Shown here piece by piece: positions 18,257 through 27,217 of a DNA stretch of 64,000 nucleotides. Made by a program: the position numbers and the translations under genes. The stretch is from Pontibacter indicus (GTDB lineage: Bacteria; Bacteroidota; Bacteroidia; Cytophagales; Hymenobacteraceae). The notes below the pieces were generated by a model. That model was not told where the DNA came from, made no database searches, and worked only from the letters and a program-made list of their open reading frames with translations. Position 1 is the stretch's first letter. Each line of letters starts with the position of its first letter. The stretch is from NCBI RefSeq assembly GCF_900156345.1, contig NZ_FTPP01000001.1:1302001-1366000 (forward strand), in the 5' to 3' direction.

Positions 18257-18305
18257 TTTGCATAAATCCCTTTTTACAAGTCGCAAAATTTCTTTAATTC
18301 GCATT

Positions 18306-19088
18306 ATGAACAGAAAATTTTACTTACTCACGGCACTTAGCCTCTTGCTGGCTGGATTCTCAGCTCAGGCACAAGCCGTATTAAAGATTGAGAAAGAAAC
18401 CCATGACTTTGGCACATTTGCCGAGGGTGTGATTGCTTCCCACGATTTTGTAGTGAAGAACGTAGGCGACAAGCCTCTGGTTATAACCCAAGTTCAGCCT
18501 TCATGCGGCTGTACTACCCCAGACTGGACCAAAGACCCAATTATGCCGGGCAAGACGGGTGTCATCAAAGCGGCTTACAACAGCAACGGCCGTCCGGGAC
18601 CCTTTCATAAGTCTATTTCGATCGTGTCTAATTCCGAGCAGCCACATGGCGTTATTTTCATTAAAGGAGAGGTTGGACCAAAAGATTTAAAAACCAGCTA
18701 CACGCCGGAACAAAAAGCAAATTCACCGCGTTTGGCTGTTGGAACTACTTCACACAGCTTCGGAAAACTTGAAAAAGGACAAAAAGCCGTGGCAAAGTTC
18801 ACAATCAAAAACACCGGTCGGCAGGACCTGGTGGTGCAGGGCGTGAAGTCAAACTGCAACTGTGTGACCTACAAAGTTTCGCAGCCGGCAATAAAACCAG
18901 GACAGCAGGCAACTTTGGAACTAACCTATATTCCTACGATGTTAAAGGAGCAAAATGAGGTAGTAACCATTGTTTCGAATGATATAGTAATGCCAGACCT
19001 GAAGCTCACGCTGAAGGCAAATGTGGTAGAGAGTCTGGCTCAAAAGAATATGTTAAGGGAGGGCAATCAGCCGGTACCTTTCAGATAG
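18306..19088 (+). CDS. Secreted protein with two DUF1573 domains
   Basis: A 260-residue protein with a clear signal peptide ending AQAQ. Two immunoglobulin-like DUF1573 repeats follow, about 22-125 and 140-245, each with the pattern HDFG or HSFG, NxGxxxLVI and a Cys cluster (SCGCTTP; SNCNCVTY). The domain is common in exported Bacteroidota proteins and its role is not known. The start at MNRKFYLL is preferred to an upstream ATG at 18258 because that codon sits next to the -7 element. The gene is followed by a terminator. Confidence 0.85.
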   Translation: MNRKFYLLTALSLLLAGFSAQAQAVLKIEKETHDFGTFAEGVIASHDFVVKNVGDKPLVITQVQPSCGCTTPDWTKDPIMPGKTGVIKAAYNSNGRPGPFHKSISIVSNSEQPHGVIFIKGEVGPKDLKTSYTPEQKANSPRLAVGTTSHSFGKLEKGQKAVAKFTIKNTGRQDLVVQGVKSNCNCVTYKVSQPAIKPGQQATLELTYIPTMLKEQNEVVTIVSNDIVMPDLKLTLKANVVESLAQKNMLREGNQPVPFR

Positions 19089-19117
19089 TTTTTTTCATAG
19101 TTTTATTTTGTACTAAT

Positions 19118-19146
19118 GGCAGTGATTCTATCGCTGCCTTTTTTCA
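19118..19146 (+). terminator. Terminator
   Basis: GGCAGTGA (19118-19125) pairs with TCGCTGCC (19131-19138) with one wobble, then TTTTTTCATTTT. It ends the DUF1573 gene. The rest of the 322-base gap to the next gene holds a 6-base-arm palindrome at 19307-19321 and the ald promoter. Confidence 0.75.
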
Positions 19147-19362
19147 TTTTATACCCTTCCATCAAAAAGTCGCCAGCGGAGCAGGGTGCAATTTCAAAGT
19201 AGCCGGACGCTGCCAGACAGGCGCAACCCCAAAAGCGCCGCTTCCTAGCCCTATACCTCTCCCCTCTCCTTTTCCAAGACACTTTAAATCAACCAACTGC
19301 AGCCGTTCTAACATTGTTAGAGCAGGTTTTGTGTTTAGCCTTTTATTTCAAGATAGATATGG

Positions 19363-19370
19363 TATATTTG
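19363..19370 (+). promoter_or_regulatory. Candidate -7 element of ald
   Basis: TATATTTG matches TAnnTTTG exactly and lies 40 bases before the ald start codon. The -33 region is poorly conserved. A palindrome TCTAAC-ATT-GTTAGA at 19307-19321 lies about 40 bases upstream and could bind an activator. Confidence 0.45.
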
Positions 19371-19410
19371 CGCAGCTTTTCCAATAACTAATACTATAAG
19401 AAATAACGAC

Positions 19411-20523
19411 ATGATTATTGGTGTTCCAAAGGAAATCAAGAATAACGAAAACCGCGTAGGCGTAACTCCTGCCGGCGTGGTGGAACTGGTGCGCAACGGC
19501 CACACCGTGTATGTACAGGCTACTGCCGGTGAGGGCAGCGGTTTTCCAGACGACATGTATGCCCAGGCTGGCGCTACGATCCTGCCAAACATTGAGGAGG
19601 TATACGGCATCGCGGAAATGATCATCAAGGTGAAAGAGCCGATTGAGTCAGAGTACAACCTGATCAAAGAAGATCAGTTGCTGTTCACTTATTTCCACTT
19701 CGCCTCGCATGAGCCGCTTACCAACGCCATGATCGAGCGTAAGGCAGTTTGCTTGTCGTACGAAACGGTGGAGCGCGCTGACAGAAGCCTTCCATTGCTG
19801 GTACCAATGTCAGAGGTTGCCGGTCGTATGTCCATTCAGCAGGGAGCCAAGTACCTGGAGAAACCATTGAAAGGCCGCGGCATTTTGCTAGGTGGCGTAC
19901 CGGGTGTTCGTCCGGCCAAAGTGATGATCCTGGGTGGTGGCATCGTGGGTACCAATGCAGCCAAGATGGCGGCAGGTATGGGTGCTGATGTAACGATCCT
20001 GGACACGAACCTGGCCCGTCTGCGCTACCTGGACGATATCATGCCAGCCAACGTGAACACCTTCATGTCTAACGAATACAACATCCGCGAACTGCTTCCG
20101 ACGCACGACCTAATTATTGGTGCTGTGTTGATCCCGGGTGCGAAGGCCCCTCGCCTGATCACACGCGAAATGCTGAAGGAAATGCGTCCAGGTACTGTGG
20201 TGGTAGACGTTGCTGTTGACCAGGGCGGTTGTATCGAAACCTGCAAGCCGACTACGCACGAAAATCCGACTTTCATCATCGATGATGTGGTGCATTACTG
20301 CGTAGCCAACATGCCGGGTGCCGTACCTTACACTTCCACACTGGCGCTTACCAACGCTACCCTGCCTTACGCGATCCAACTCGCTAACAAAGGCTGGAAG
20401 AAGGCTTGTGCTGACAGCGAAGAGCTGAAGAAAGGCCTGAACGTGGTGCAGGGCAAAGTGGTGTACAAAGGTGTGGCAGAAGCCTTCAACCTGGACTACA
20501 CAGAAGTAAACGCTGTTCTGTAA
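19411..20523 (+). CDS. ald: Alanine dehydrogenase
   Basis: A 370-residue enzyme that opens [20 protein letters not shown], the hallmark of alanine dehydrogenase, with the NAD site [17 protein letters not shown] near 169-186 and substrate residues K75 and H96 regions (FTYFHFA). It interconverts alanine and pyruvate plus ammonia with NAD in the cytosol. Length matches the family (about 370). Monocistronic, with promoter and terminator visible. Together with alaA at the other end of the region it gives two routes to alanine. Confidence 0.95.
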   Translation: MIIGVPKEIKNNENRVGVTPAGVVELVRNGHTVYVQATAGEGSGFPDDMYAQAGATILPNIEEVYGIAEMIIKVKEPIESEYNLIKEDQLLFTYFHFASHEPLTNAMIERKAVCLSYETVERADRSLPLLVPMSEVAGRMSIQQGAKYLEKPLKGRGILLGGVPGVRPAKVMILGGGIVGTNAAKMAAGMGADVTILDTNLARLRYLDDIMPANVNTFMSNEYNIRELLPTHDLIIGAVLIPGAKAPRLITREMLKEMRPGTVVVDVAVDQGGCIETCKPTTHENPTFIIDDVVHYCVANMPGAVPYTSTLALTNATLPYAIQLANKGWKKACADSEELKKGLNVVQGKVVYKGVAEAFNLDYTEVNAVL

Positions 20524-20550
20524 TCAAGGTATAGCCTGACTATATGATAT

Positions 20551-20590
20551 AGAGCGCCTTCCTGAGCTGATCGGGAAGGCGCTCTTCTTT
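20551..20590 (+). terminator. Terminator of ald
   Basis: AGAGCGCCTTCC (20551-20562) pairs perfectly with GGAAGGCGCTCT (20574-20585), followed by TCTTTT. Confidence 0.85.
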
Positions 20591-20695
20591 TCCGCCATTT
20601 ACCAAAAGCGCACCAATTTCCATACCTTTGTGTTTTAATGCCGGCCCGCCTCCGCCGCTGGGGTGGCCTATACGCTAAGACTCGCTTTTCATACA

Positions 20696-22573
20696 ATGTT
20701 TGACAGTTCCTTTCAACTGCTGCTGCGGCGCTTAGGGCTTGTGTTTTTGCTCTATACCTTGCTGCGGGCTGTTTTCTTTATATTCAACTTCGATCACTTT
20801 GCCGAAGCCTCTGCCGGTCAGGTGGCGCTTGCATTTGTGCACGGCCTTCGTTTCGACGTGGCGGCTCTCGTTGTCATCAACTCGCTTTTTATACTCCTGT
20901 CGCTCCTGCCGCATGGCAATCTGCAGCACCCCTCCTACCAAAAGACGCTTCGGTGGCTCTTTGTGCTCACCAATGCGCCTTTCATCGCGCTGGCGCTGGT
21001 GGATGTGGAGTTTTTCAAATTCATCGGCCGTCGGTCGGGCAACGAGGTGCTTACCATCACGGGTGATGTGCTAGCACAACTAGGGCAGCTGGCCAGCTAC
21101 TACTGGTATATGGGTATTGGTTTCGTGGCTTTGGTGATTGCGCTGTTCAAGCTATACCCTACATCGGCTGCTATACCTGATCAGCAACCTAAGCTCGGGC
21201 TCCGCTACCTGCGCCTGCTGCTGGTTGCTGGGTTTGTGGTATTAGGTATACGGGGCGGCATTCAGCTAAAACCCTTACGACCGGCGCATGCGTTTGTGCA
21301 CGAGCACCCGTCACTTGGTCACCTCTCGCTCAATACGCCTTTCACCTTTATCAGAAGCATCGGCAAGACCACCCTGGAAGAAAAGCATTTTTTTACCTCT
21401 GACGAGGAATTGCTGGCCAATCTGCCCGTAAAGCCGGGCCAGTATGCTATACCTGCCGGTGAGCCGCTACAGGAAAATGTGGTCCTGATCATTCTGGAAA
21501 GCTTTGCCTCGGAGTATGTGGGCGCCCTGAATAATGGCGAAGGCTATACCCCCTTCCTGGATTCGTTAGCAACTGAGGGATTGCTGTTCCGAAACAGCTT
21601 TGCCAACGGCCGCAAGTCCATCGAGGCGCTGCCGTCCATTTTGTCGGGTCTGCCTTCGCTCCTGCCTGATCCTTACATTACGTCACCATACCAGTCTAAC
21701 ACGGTGTACAGCGCCGGGCACCTGCTGCGGAACGCGGGCTATGCCACAGCCTTTTTCCATGGCGCGACCAATGGCACGATGGGTTTTAATCAATACACCC
21801 AGATGGCAGGTATACAGCACTATTTTGGCCTGGATGAATACCCGTCTGAACTCCAGGCAGCAGATTTTGATGGCAACTGGGGCATTTTCGACGAGCCATA
21901 CCTGCAGTATACGGTGCATGAGATGAGCAAATTCCCGCAGCCCTTCTTTAGTACGGTTTTCACGCTCAGCTCTCACCAGCCGTATACGGTGCCGGCCCAG
22001 TACAAAGGCAAATTCCCAAAAGGCGAACTGGAGATACACGAGTCGGTGGGCTACGCCGATCATGCCTTGCGGGAGTTTTTTAAGACGGCTTCCCAGCAGC
22101 CCTGGTACGAAAACACGCTGTTTATACTGGTGGCCGACCACACCCAGAAAAGCATCCGGCCAGAGTACCAAAACGAACTGGGCTACCACCGGGTGCCGCT
22201 CATGCTCTTCCATCCTGCCAAAAAGTTGAAGGCGGATGTGCAGAAAGTAACGCAGCACGCCGACATCCTGCCGACCATGGTGGACTACCTGCGTCTGCCA
22301 ACCGACAACCTGATGCTCTTTGGCCAGTCGGTGCTCGACAGCTCCGCCACTGGGCATGCGCTGCTCTACAATGGCGTTTCGTATTTTATGGTACAGCCGG
22401 ATGGCGTGGCTGAGCTGACGGCAACCGACGAACTGCGTTCCTATACCTTCCCGGAGATGGCGCCTGCCGATAAAGCCAACGCCCAGCACGGATCGCAATT
22501 GAAAGCTTACGTGCAGTACTTCAAAAACAAAATGGTAGCAAACGACTTATACTTCTGGCAACGGGAAAAATAG
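20696..22573 (+). CDS. LTA synthase-family membrane sulfatase
   Basis: A 625-residue protein with about five N-terminal membrane helices (about 10-210) and a large extracytoplasmic sulfatase-fold domain. ILESFASEY near 270 supplies the metal ligand Glu, GRKSIEALPS holds the likely nucleophile (Ser or a nearby residue in place of the usual Thr), and VADHTQKS gives the Asp-His pair. Relatives transfer phosphoglycerol or phosphoethanolamine; in a Gram-negative cell a role in envelope glycan or lipid modification is likely. A GTG start at 20663 is possible, but ATG at 20696 is preferred. Confidence 0.85.
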   Translation: MFDSSFQLLLRRLGLVFLLYTLLRAVFFIFNFDHFAEASAGQVALAFVHGLRFDVAALVVINSLFILLSLLPHGNLQHPSYQKTLRWLFVLTNAPFIALALVDVEFFKFIGRRSGNEVLTITGDVLAQLGQLASYYWYMGIGFVALVIALFKLYPTSAAIPDQQPKLGLRYLRLLLVAGFVVLGIRGGIQLKPLRPAHAFVHEHPSLGHLSLNTPFTFIRSIGKTTLEEKHFFTSDEELLANLPVKPGQYAIPAGEPLQENVVLIILESFASEYVGALNNGEGYTPFLDSLATEGLLFRNSFANGRKSIEALPSILSGLPSLLPDPYITSPYQSNTVYSAGHLLRNAGYATAFFHGATNGTMGFNQYTQMAGIQHYFGLDEYPSELQAADFDGNWGIFDEPYLQYTVHEMSKFPQPFFSTVFTLSSHQPYTVPAQYKGKFPKGELEIHESVGYADHALREFFKTASQQPWYENTLFILVADHTQKSIRPEYQNELGYHRVPLMLFHPAKKLKADVQKVTQHADILPTMVDYLRLPTDNLMLFGQSVLDSSATGHALLYNGVSYFMVQPDGVAELTATDELRSYTFPEMAPADKANAQHGSQLKAYVQYFKNKMVANDLYFWQREK

Positions 22574-22607
22574 TTGGATAGGTGGTAGCTATACCTTGTG
22601 AAGGTGG

Positions 22608-23060
22608 CTATACCTCGGCCTCGAAACTCGGTATACCTTGCAGGGGTGTAAATTGACGCGTCTCGAAATCAACTTCCCAGCAGTAGTGCTCCAGGCCGTT
22701 GGTGATGACCACATACCTGGCCTGCAGCACCTGGTTGTAAACCGACACCTGCCTAACCACCTCCTGCGTAATGGGCACATGCGCGGCTTTGCACTCCACC
22801 AGCAGGTAAGGTTTGCCGGATTGATCGTACACGCACATATCAGTGCGTTTCTGCAACTTGTTGTAGGTGGTGCCCCGTTCAATACTGATAAGGCTTTTCG
22901 GATAGCGGTGCGTGCCGATCAGGAAATGCACAAAGTGCTGCCGCACCCATTCTTCCGGCGTTAGCAGCACATATTTCCGGCGCAGCGCATCAAATATCAT
23001 GACATTAGCGCCAGAATGCTTAATTTTGTAGTCAAACGTCGGTAAGTTCAGCATTTCCAT
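22608..23060 (-). CDS. Orphan HsdR N-terminal-type nuclease domain protein
   Basis: A 150-residue protein made up almost only of the type I restriction HsdR N-terminal fold. Catalytic residues of a PD-(D/E)xK nuclease are visible: D in KRTDMCVYD and E-C-K in LVECKAAH. No helicase, HsdM or HsdS gene is near. Such stand-alone proteins are common in Bacteroidota and their role is unknown. Converges on the sulfatase gene over a 34-base gap that carries TATACC sites. The second Met (23054) could be the true start. Confidence 0.82.
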   Translation of the reverse strand: MEMLNLPTFDYKIKHSGANVMIFDALRRKYVLLTPEEWVRQHFVHFLIGTHRYPKSLISIERGTTYNKLQKRTDMCVYDQSGKPYLLVECKAAHVPITQEVVRQVSVYNQVLQARYVVITNGLEHYCWEVDFETRQFTPLQGIPSFEAEV

Positions 23061-23148
23061 ACCGCAATTTACCGATTTTAGAGCCTCCGCCCCAGCAAAC
23101 TCCCTTGCGAAGGCGGCTTTTTTATACCTAATTACTTATATTTAAAAC

Positions 23149-23922
23149 ATGAAGACCAAAGAAGAAATTGTAGGCGACTGGTTACCAAGGTATACCGGTG
23201 TACCTTTGGACGAATTTGGCGAGTATATCCTGCTCACTAACTTTATCAATTATGTGCGTATGTTCGCCGACCGGTTCGGCGTGGAGATAAAAGGCCTGGA
23301 CAAACCGATGCAGACGGCTACGGCCAACAACATCACCATCATCAACTTCGGTATGGGCAGCGCCATGGCGGCCACCGTGATGGACCTGCTGTCGGCCATT
23401 AAACCAAAGGCGGCCCTGTTCCTGGGCAAGTGCGGCGGTCTGAAGCGCAAAACAGCCATCGGCGACCTGATTCTGCCCATCGCGGCCATTCGTGGCGAGG
23501 GTACATCCGACGATTATTTGCCACCAGAAATTCCGGCTCTGCCGTCGTTCCGTCTGCAGCGAGCCGTTTCGTCCATGATCAAAAAACACGAGATGGACTA
23601 CTGGACCGGTACAGTCTATACCACCAACCGCCGCGTTTGGGAGCACGACGAGGACTTTAAAGAGTACCTGCGCCAGATCCGCGCCATGGGCATCGACATG
23701 GAGACTGCCACGATCTTTACTGTCGGTTTCATCAACGAAATTCCGCACGGCGCCCTGCTGCTTGTGTCAGACAACCCGATGATTCCGGAAGGTGTGAAGA
23801 CATCAGAAAGCGACAAGCTCGTGACCACTAATTATGTAGAAAAGCACCTCAGTATAGGTATAGATTCTCTGATCGAACTCATCAACTCCGGTGAGTCGGT
23901 GAAACACATGCGTTTCGAATAA
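23149..23922 (+). CDS. amn: AMP nucleosidase (short type)
   Basis: A 257-residue phosphorylase-superfamily enzyme. The pattern GMGSAMAATVMDLLSAIKP, FLGKCGG and the late IDMETAT block fit the short AMP nucleosidases of Bacteroidota, about half the length of E. coli Amn because the N-terminal regulatory domain is absent. It hydrolyses AMP to adenine and ribose 5-phosphate. The amidohydrolase gene follows 9 bases downstream, so the two probably form a transcript. Confidence 0.9.
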   Translation: MKTKEEIVGDWLPRYTGVPLDEFGEYILLTNFINYVRMFADRFGVEIKGLDKPMQTATANNITIINFGMGSAMAATVMDLLSAIKPKAALFLGKCGGLKRKTAIGDLILPIAAIRGEGTSDDYLPPEIPALPSFRLQRAVSSMIKKHEMDYWTGTVYTTNRRVWEHDEDFKEYLRQIRAMGIDMETATIFTVGFINEIPHGALLLVSDNPMIPEGVKTSESDKLVTTNYVEKHLSIGIDSLIELINSGESVKHMRFE

Positions 23923-23931
23923 GCACAATAC

Positions 23932-25593
23932 ATGAAAAAAACACTACGCTCTTTTGCAGCCGCTGCCCTGCTGGGCCTCACTCTCCTGAGCAGCTGCAAC
24001 TCCACCAGCTCCGGCAACGAGCCGGTTGACCTGATCGTCTACAATGGCAACGTGTATACGGTGAACGAAAATTTCGACCAGGCCGAGGCATTTGCCGTGA
24101 AGGACGGCAAGATCGTAGCCGTGGGCACGACAGCCGATATCCGGGCCAGGTATAGCGCCACCGAAGAACTCGACGCCGAGGGCAAAACCATTTACCCGGG
24201 CCTGATTGATGGGCACGCCCACTTCTACCGGTATGGGTTAGCACTGCAGTCAGCGGATCTGGTGGGTACCACCTCTTTTAAGGAAGTGGTGCAGAAGGTA
24301 GTGGACCAACAAAAGGCTTACCCGGAGGCGGACTGGATCACGGGGCGCGGCTGGGACCAAAACGACTGGGCCGTGAAGGAATTCCCGACCAAAGACACCC
24401 TGGACCAGCTCTTCCCGGACACGCCCATCATCCTCACCCGCATTGACGGTCATGCTGCGCTGGTAAACCAGAAAGCTTTGGATCTGGCCGGCATTACACC
24501 GCAGACCAAGATGGTAGGCGGATTGGTGGAAGTGGAAGGCGGCAAGATGACCGGTATTCTGGTGGACAACGCCATTGACCTGGTGAGCTCCAAAATACCG
24601 GCACCCGACGAGCAGGAACAGCGTCAGGCGCTGATCAATGCTGAGAAGAATTGCTTTGCGGTGGGCCTCACCTCGGTAGCCGATGCCGGTCTCGACAAAT
24701 CGACCGTCGACCTGATGGATGCCATGCACAAGAGTGGTGACCTGCGTATGCGCGTGTATGCCATGATGAACCCCGGCAAAACAAACCAGGACCATTACTT
24801 TGCGAACGGACCTTATAAGACAGACCGCCTGAATGTGCGCTCTTTCAAGGTATACTCCGATGGCGCACTGGGCTCACGTGGTGCCAGCCTCCTTAAACCT
24901 TATAGTGATAAGCATGGCCATTATGGTTTCCTGCTGGCTTCTGAGCAGGAGTTCCGTACTCTGGCAGCGCTGATGAACCAACACGGTTTTCAGATGAATA
25001 CTCACGCCATTGGCGACTCGGCCAACCGTCTGCTGCTCGACATCTACGGAGAGGTGCTGAAGGAGAAGAACGACAAGCGCTGGCGCATTGAGCACTCCCA
25101 GATCATCAACCCTGCTGACATGGACAAGTTTGGCAGGTATAGCGTGCTGCCTTCTGTGCAACCGACGCATGCCACATCCGACATGTACTGGGCGGGTGAC
25201 CGCCTGGGCAAGGAACGCATCGCACACGCCTACCCCTTCAAGCAACTACTCGACCAGAACGGTTACATCCCGCTGGGCAGTGATTTCCCGGTAGAAGATA
25301 TCAACCCGATTTATGGCTTCCATGCCGCAGTAGCGCGTCAGGATGGTGAGAACTGGCCGGAAGGCGGATTCCAGATGGAAAATGCCCTGAGCCGCGAAGA
25401 AGCCTTGCGTGGTATGACGATCTGGGCTGCAAAAGCCGCTTTTGAGGAGAAGGAAAAAGGCAGCATCGAGCCCGGCAAGTTCGCCGACTTCATTCTAGTA
25501 GACCGCGACCTGATGAAAATACCAAACGACCAGATGCGCGGTTTGCAAGTACTCCGCACCTATGTGAATGGTGTAGAGGTATACAAAAAGTAA
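23932..25593 (+). CDS. YtcJ-type amidohydrolase lipoprotein
   Basis: A 553-residue metal-dependent hydrolase of the amidohydrolase superfamily (YtcJ/LAF3 group). It has a lipobox LSSC (Cys about 22) and metal ligands in GLIDGHAHFYRYG, further His in INTHAIGDS-like and EHSQI blocks, and the late Asp in GSDFPVED. It is exported and lipid-anchored. The substrate is not known; relatives attack N-substituted amino acids or formamides. It sits 9 bases behind amn, so a shared promoter is likely. Confidence 0.88.
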   Translation: MKKTLRSFAAAALLGLTLLSSCNSTSSGNEPVDLIVYNGNVYTVNENFDQAEAFAVKDGKIVAVGTTADIRARYSATEELDAEGKTIYPGLIDGHAHFYRYGLALQSADLVGTTSFKEVVQKVVDQQKAYPEADWITGRGWDQNDWAVKEFPTKDTLDQLFPDTPIILTRIDGHAALVNQKALDLAGITPQTKMVGGLVEVEGGKMTGILVDNAIDLVSSKIPAPDEQEQRQALINAEKNCFAVGLTSVADAGLDKSTVDLMDAMHKSGDLRMRVYAMMNPGKTNQDHYFANGPYKTDRLNVRSFKVYSDGALGSRGASLLKPYSDKHGHYGFLLASEQEFRTLAALMNQHGFQMNTHAIGDSANRLLLDIYGEVLKEKNDKRWRIEHSQIINPADMDKFGRYSVLPSVQPTHATSDMYWAGDRLGKERIAHAYPFKQLLDQNGYIPLGSDFPVEDINPIYGFHAAVARQDGENWPEGGFQMENALSREEALRGMTIWAAKAAFEEKEKGSIEPGKFADFILVDRDLMKIPNDQMRGLQVLRTYVNGVEVYKK

Positions 25594-25645
25594 AAAGTTT
25601 AGGAGTTGGGGAGTTTGAGAGTTTAGGAGTTAGAAAGGTAGAGCT

Positions 25646-25680
25646 TGTAGGGACTGGTCGCGACCTGTCCGAAACGTGCA
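25646..25680. repeat. Dispersed intergenic repeat, copy 1
   Basis: TAGGGACTGGTCGCGACC and the following CTGTCCGAAACGTGCA recur at 42057-42091 (inverted) and 48539-48573. The core GGTCGCGACC is itself palindromic. Confidence 0.7.
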
Positions 25681-25690
25681 CCAAAAACTA

Positions 25691-25800
25691 TCTGAATCAG
25701 GATTTACAGGATTAAAGGATTCACAGGATTCACTATTTATAAAAGATTCGGTTTAAAACACTTTGCGGTAATCCTGAAAATCTCAAAATCCTGATTCAGA
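25691..25800. repeat. Long inverted repeat with 15-base arms
   Basis: TCTGAATCAGGATTT (25691-25705) is the exact complement of AAATCCTGATTCAGA (25786-25800), 80 bases apart. The inside carries degenerate copies of ACAGGATT. This looks like the intergenic repeat type widespread in Bacteroidota genomes. Confidence 0.7.
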
Positions 25801-25803
25801 CAA

Positions 25804-25845
25804 AAAACAGAAACGGCAGCCCAATCAGGCTGCCGTTTCTGTTTT
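25804..25845. terminator. Bidirectional terminator
   Basis: Perfect 18-base arms (25804-25821 and 25828-25845) with loop CAATCA; the ends supply A and T runs for both strands between two convergent genes. Confidence 0.85.
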
Positions 25846-25862
25846 CTATACCTTTCCTATAC

Positions 25863-27191
25863 CTAGCTTACCACAGCCTCAGCTTCACCTTGCGGTTCCA
25901 GCGATATTTTGCCTTTAATCAGGGACAGAAAGATTAGGCCGAGGGCGAAGAAAATGATCAGCGCCAGTATGCTGTAGCGCATAGAGCCCGTAATTTGGGC
26001 AATGGCACCATAAGCCAGCGTACCGAGCATGATGGAGACCTTCTCGGTGATGTCGTAGAAACTGAAATATGAAGCGTGGTCTTTGGTGGTGGCAGGAATC
26101 AGCTTAGAGTAAGTCGAGCGGGAAAGCGACTGTATACCCCCCATAACGGACCCTACCACGGCCGCCAACACATAAAACTCAAAAGCAGTTTTTGTGAAAT
26201 AAGCTGCGATGCAAATGCCGATCCAGATGCTAACGGCGACGATCAAGGCCCTGATGTTGCCATACCTGCTAGAAAGAGCGGCAAAGCCGTAGGCACCCGC
26301 AATGGCCACCAGTTGAATGATCAGGATGGTGATGATCAGGTTGTCACTTGGCAGTTTCAACTCTTCTATTCCGAAAATGGTGGCCACATACATCACGGTC
26401 TGCACCCCCATGTTAAAAAAGAAATAAGCCAGCAGGTAGCGCTTGAGCAGTCGCAGCTCCTTTACCTGGTTCAGCACTTTTTTGAGCTCCTTCACGCCAT
26501 TCAGCACCCAACTGCCCTGGGGGTTTTTCTGGTACACATTGGCAGGCAAGTGGTAAAAAGTATACTGTGCAAAGCCAAACCACCAAAGGCCGGTGGTCAG
26601 AAAAGCGATGCGTGGTGCCAGACTGGTGTTGTCGGCGGCAATGCCAAACCATCCGGGCTTCAGGATCATGGCCAGGTTAAAGAGCAGCAACAGCACGCTG
26701 CCTACATAGCCCATCGCAAACCCACGGGCGCTCAGGCGGTCATACTGGTCTTCAGTGGCGATCTCGGGCAGGTATGAGTTGTAAAACACAATGCTACCCG
26801 TAAAACCGATGGAGGCGAGCATGAACAGTACGACGGAGATAGAGAACGTCTCCCTGGTAAAGAAGTACAGGCTGGCACAGGAAATAGAGCCCACGTAACA
26901 AAACAGCTGCATGAACAACTTCTTCCGTCCACTATAGTCTGCTATGGCCGTCAGGAAGGGGTTCATGAGCACGATCAGCAGAAACGAACCCGAAACAGCG
27001 TAGGAAAACAAAACCGAACTCTGCAGCTCAAACCCAAAGAAATTAACCAGGGTAGAGCCCGTGCTCGGATGTTTGGAGACCGCGCTGTAGTAGATCGGAA
27101 AGATCGTAGAAATAATAACGAGCGAGTACACCGAGTTGGCCCAATCATACACGCACCAGGCTCTGGTAATGGTGGGGTTATTTTTTTGCAT
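25863..27191 (-). CDS. UMF1-family MFS permease
   Basis: A 442-residue membrane protein with about twelve helices. The opening TRAWCVYDWANSVYSLVI is diagnostic of the UMF1 (unknown major facilitator, Atg22-like) family. Substrates are not established in bacteria; the yeast relative Atg22 exports amino acids from the vacuole. Promoter element TATTTTTG is at 27212-27205 on the minus strand. Stands downstream of the 502-residue gene on the same strand with a 26-base gap, so they could be co-transcribed. Confidence 0.87.
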   Translation of the reverse strand: MQKNNPTITRAWCVYDWANSVYSLVIISTIFPIYYSAVSKHPSTGSTLVNFFGFELQSSVLFSYAVSGSFLLIVLMNPFLTAIADYSGRKKLFMQLFCYVGSISCASLYFFTRETFSISVVLFMLASIGFTGSIVFYNSYLPEIATEDQYDRLSARGFAMGYVGSVLLLLFNLAMILKPGWFGIAADNTSLAPRIAFLTTGLWWFGFAQYTFYHLPANVYQKNPQGSWVLNGVKELKKVLNQVKELRLLKRYLLAYFFFNMGVQTVMYVATIFGIEELKLPSDNLIITILIIQLVAIAGAYGFAALSSRYGNIRALIVAVSIWIGICIAAYFTKTAFEFYVLAAVVGSVMGGIQSLSRSTYSKLIPATTKDHASYFSFYDITEKVSIMLGTLAYGAIAQITGSMRYSILALIIFFALGLIFLSLIKGKISLEPQGEAEAVVS

Positions 27192-27217
27192 AGCTGAAAT
27201 ATAGCAAAAATATTCAC

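Noticed and set aside
22608..23060. Restriction-modification system
   Set aside because: Only the HsdR N-terminal domain is present; there is no helicase, methylase or specificity gene nearby.
25691..25800. Insertion sequence or CRISPR-like array in the repeat region after the amidohydrolase
   Set aside because: There is a single inverted repeat with degenerate ACAGGATT units, no transposase and no regular repeat-spacer pattern.
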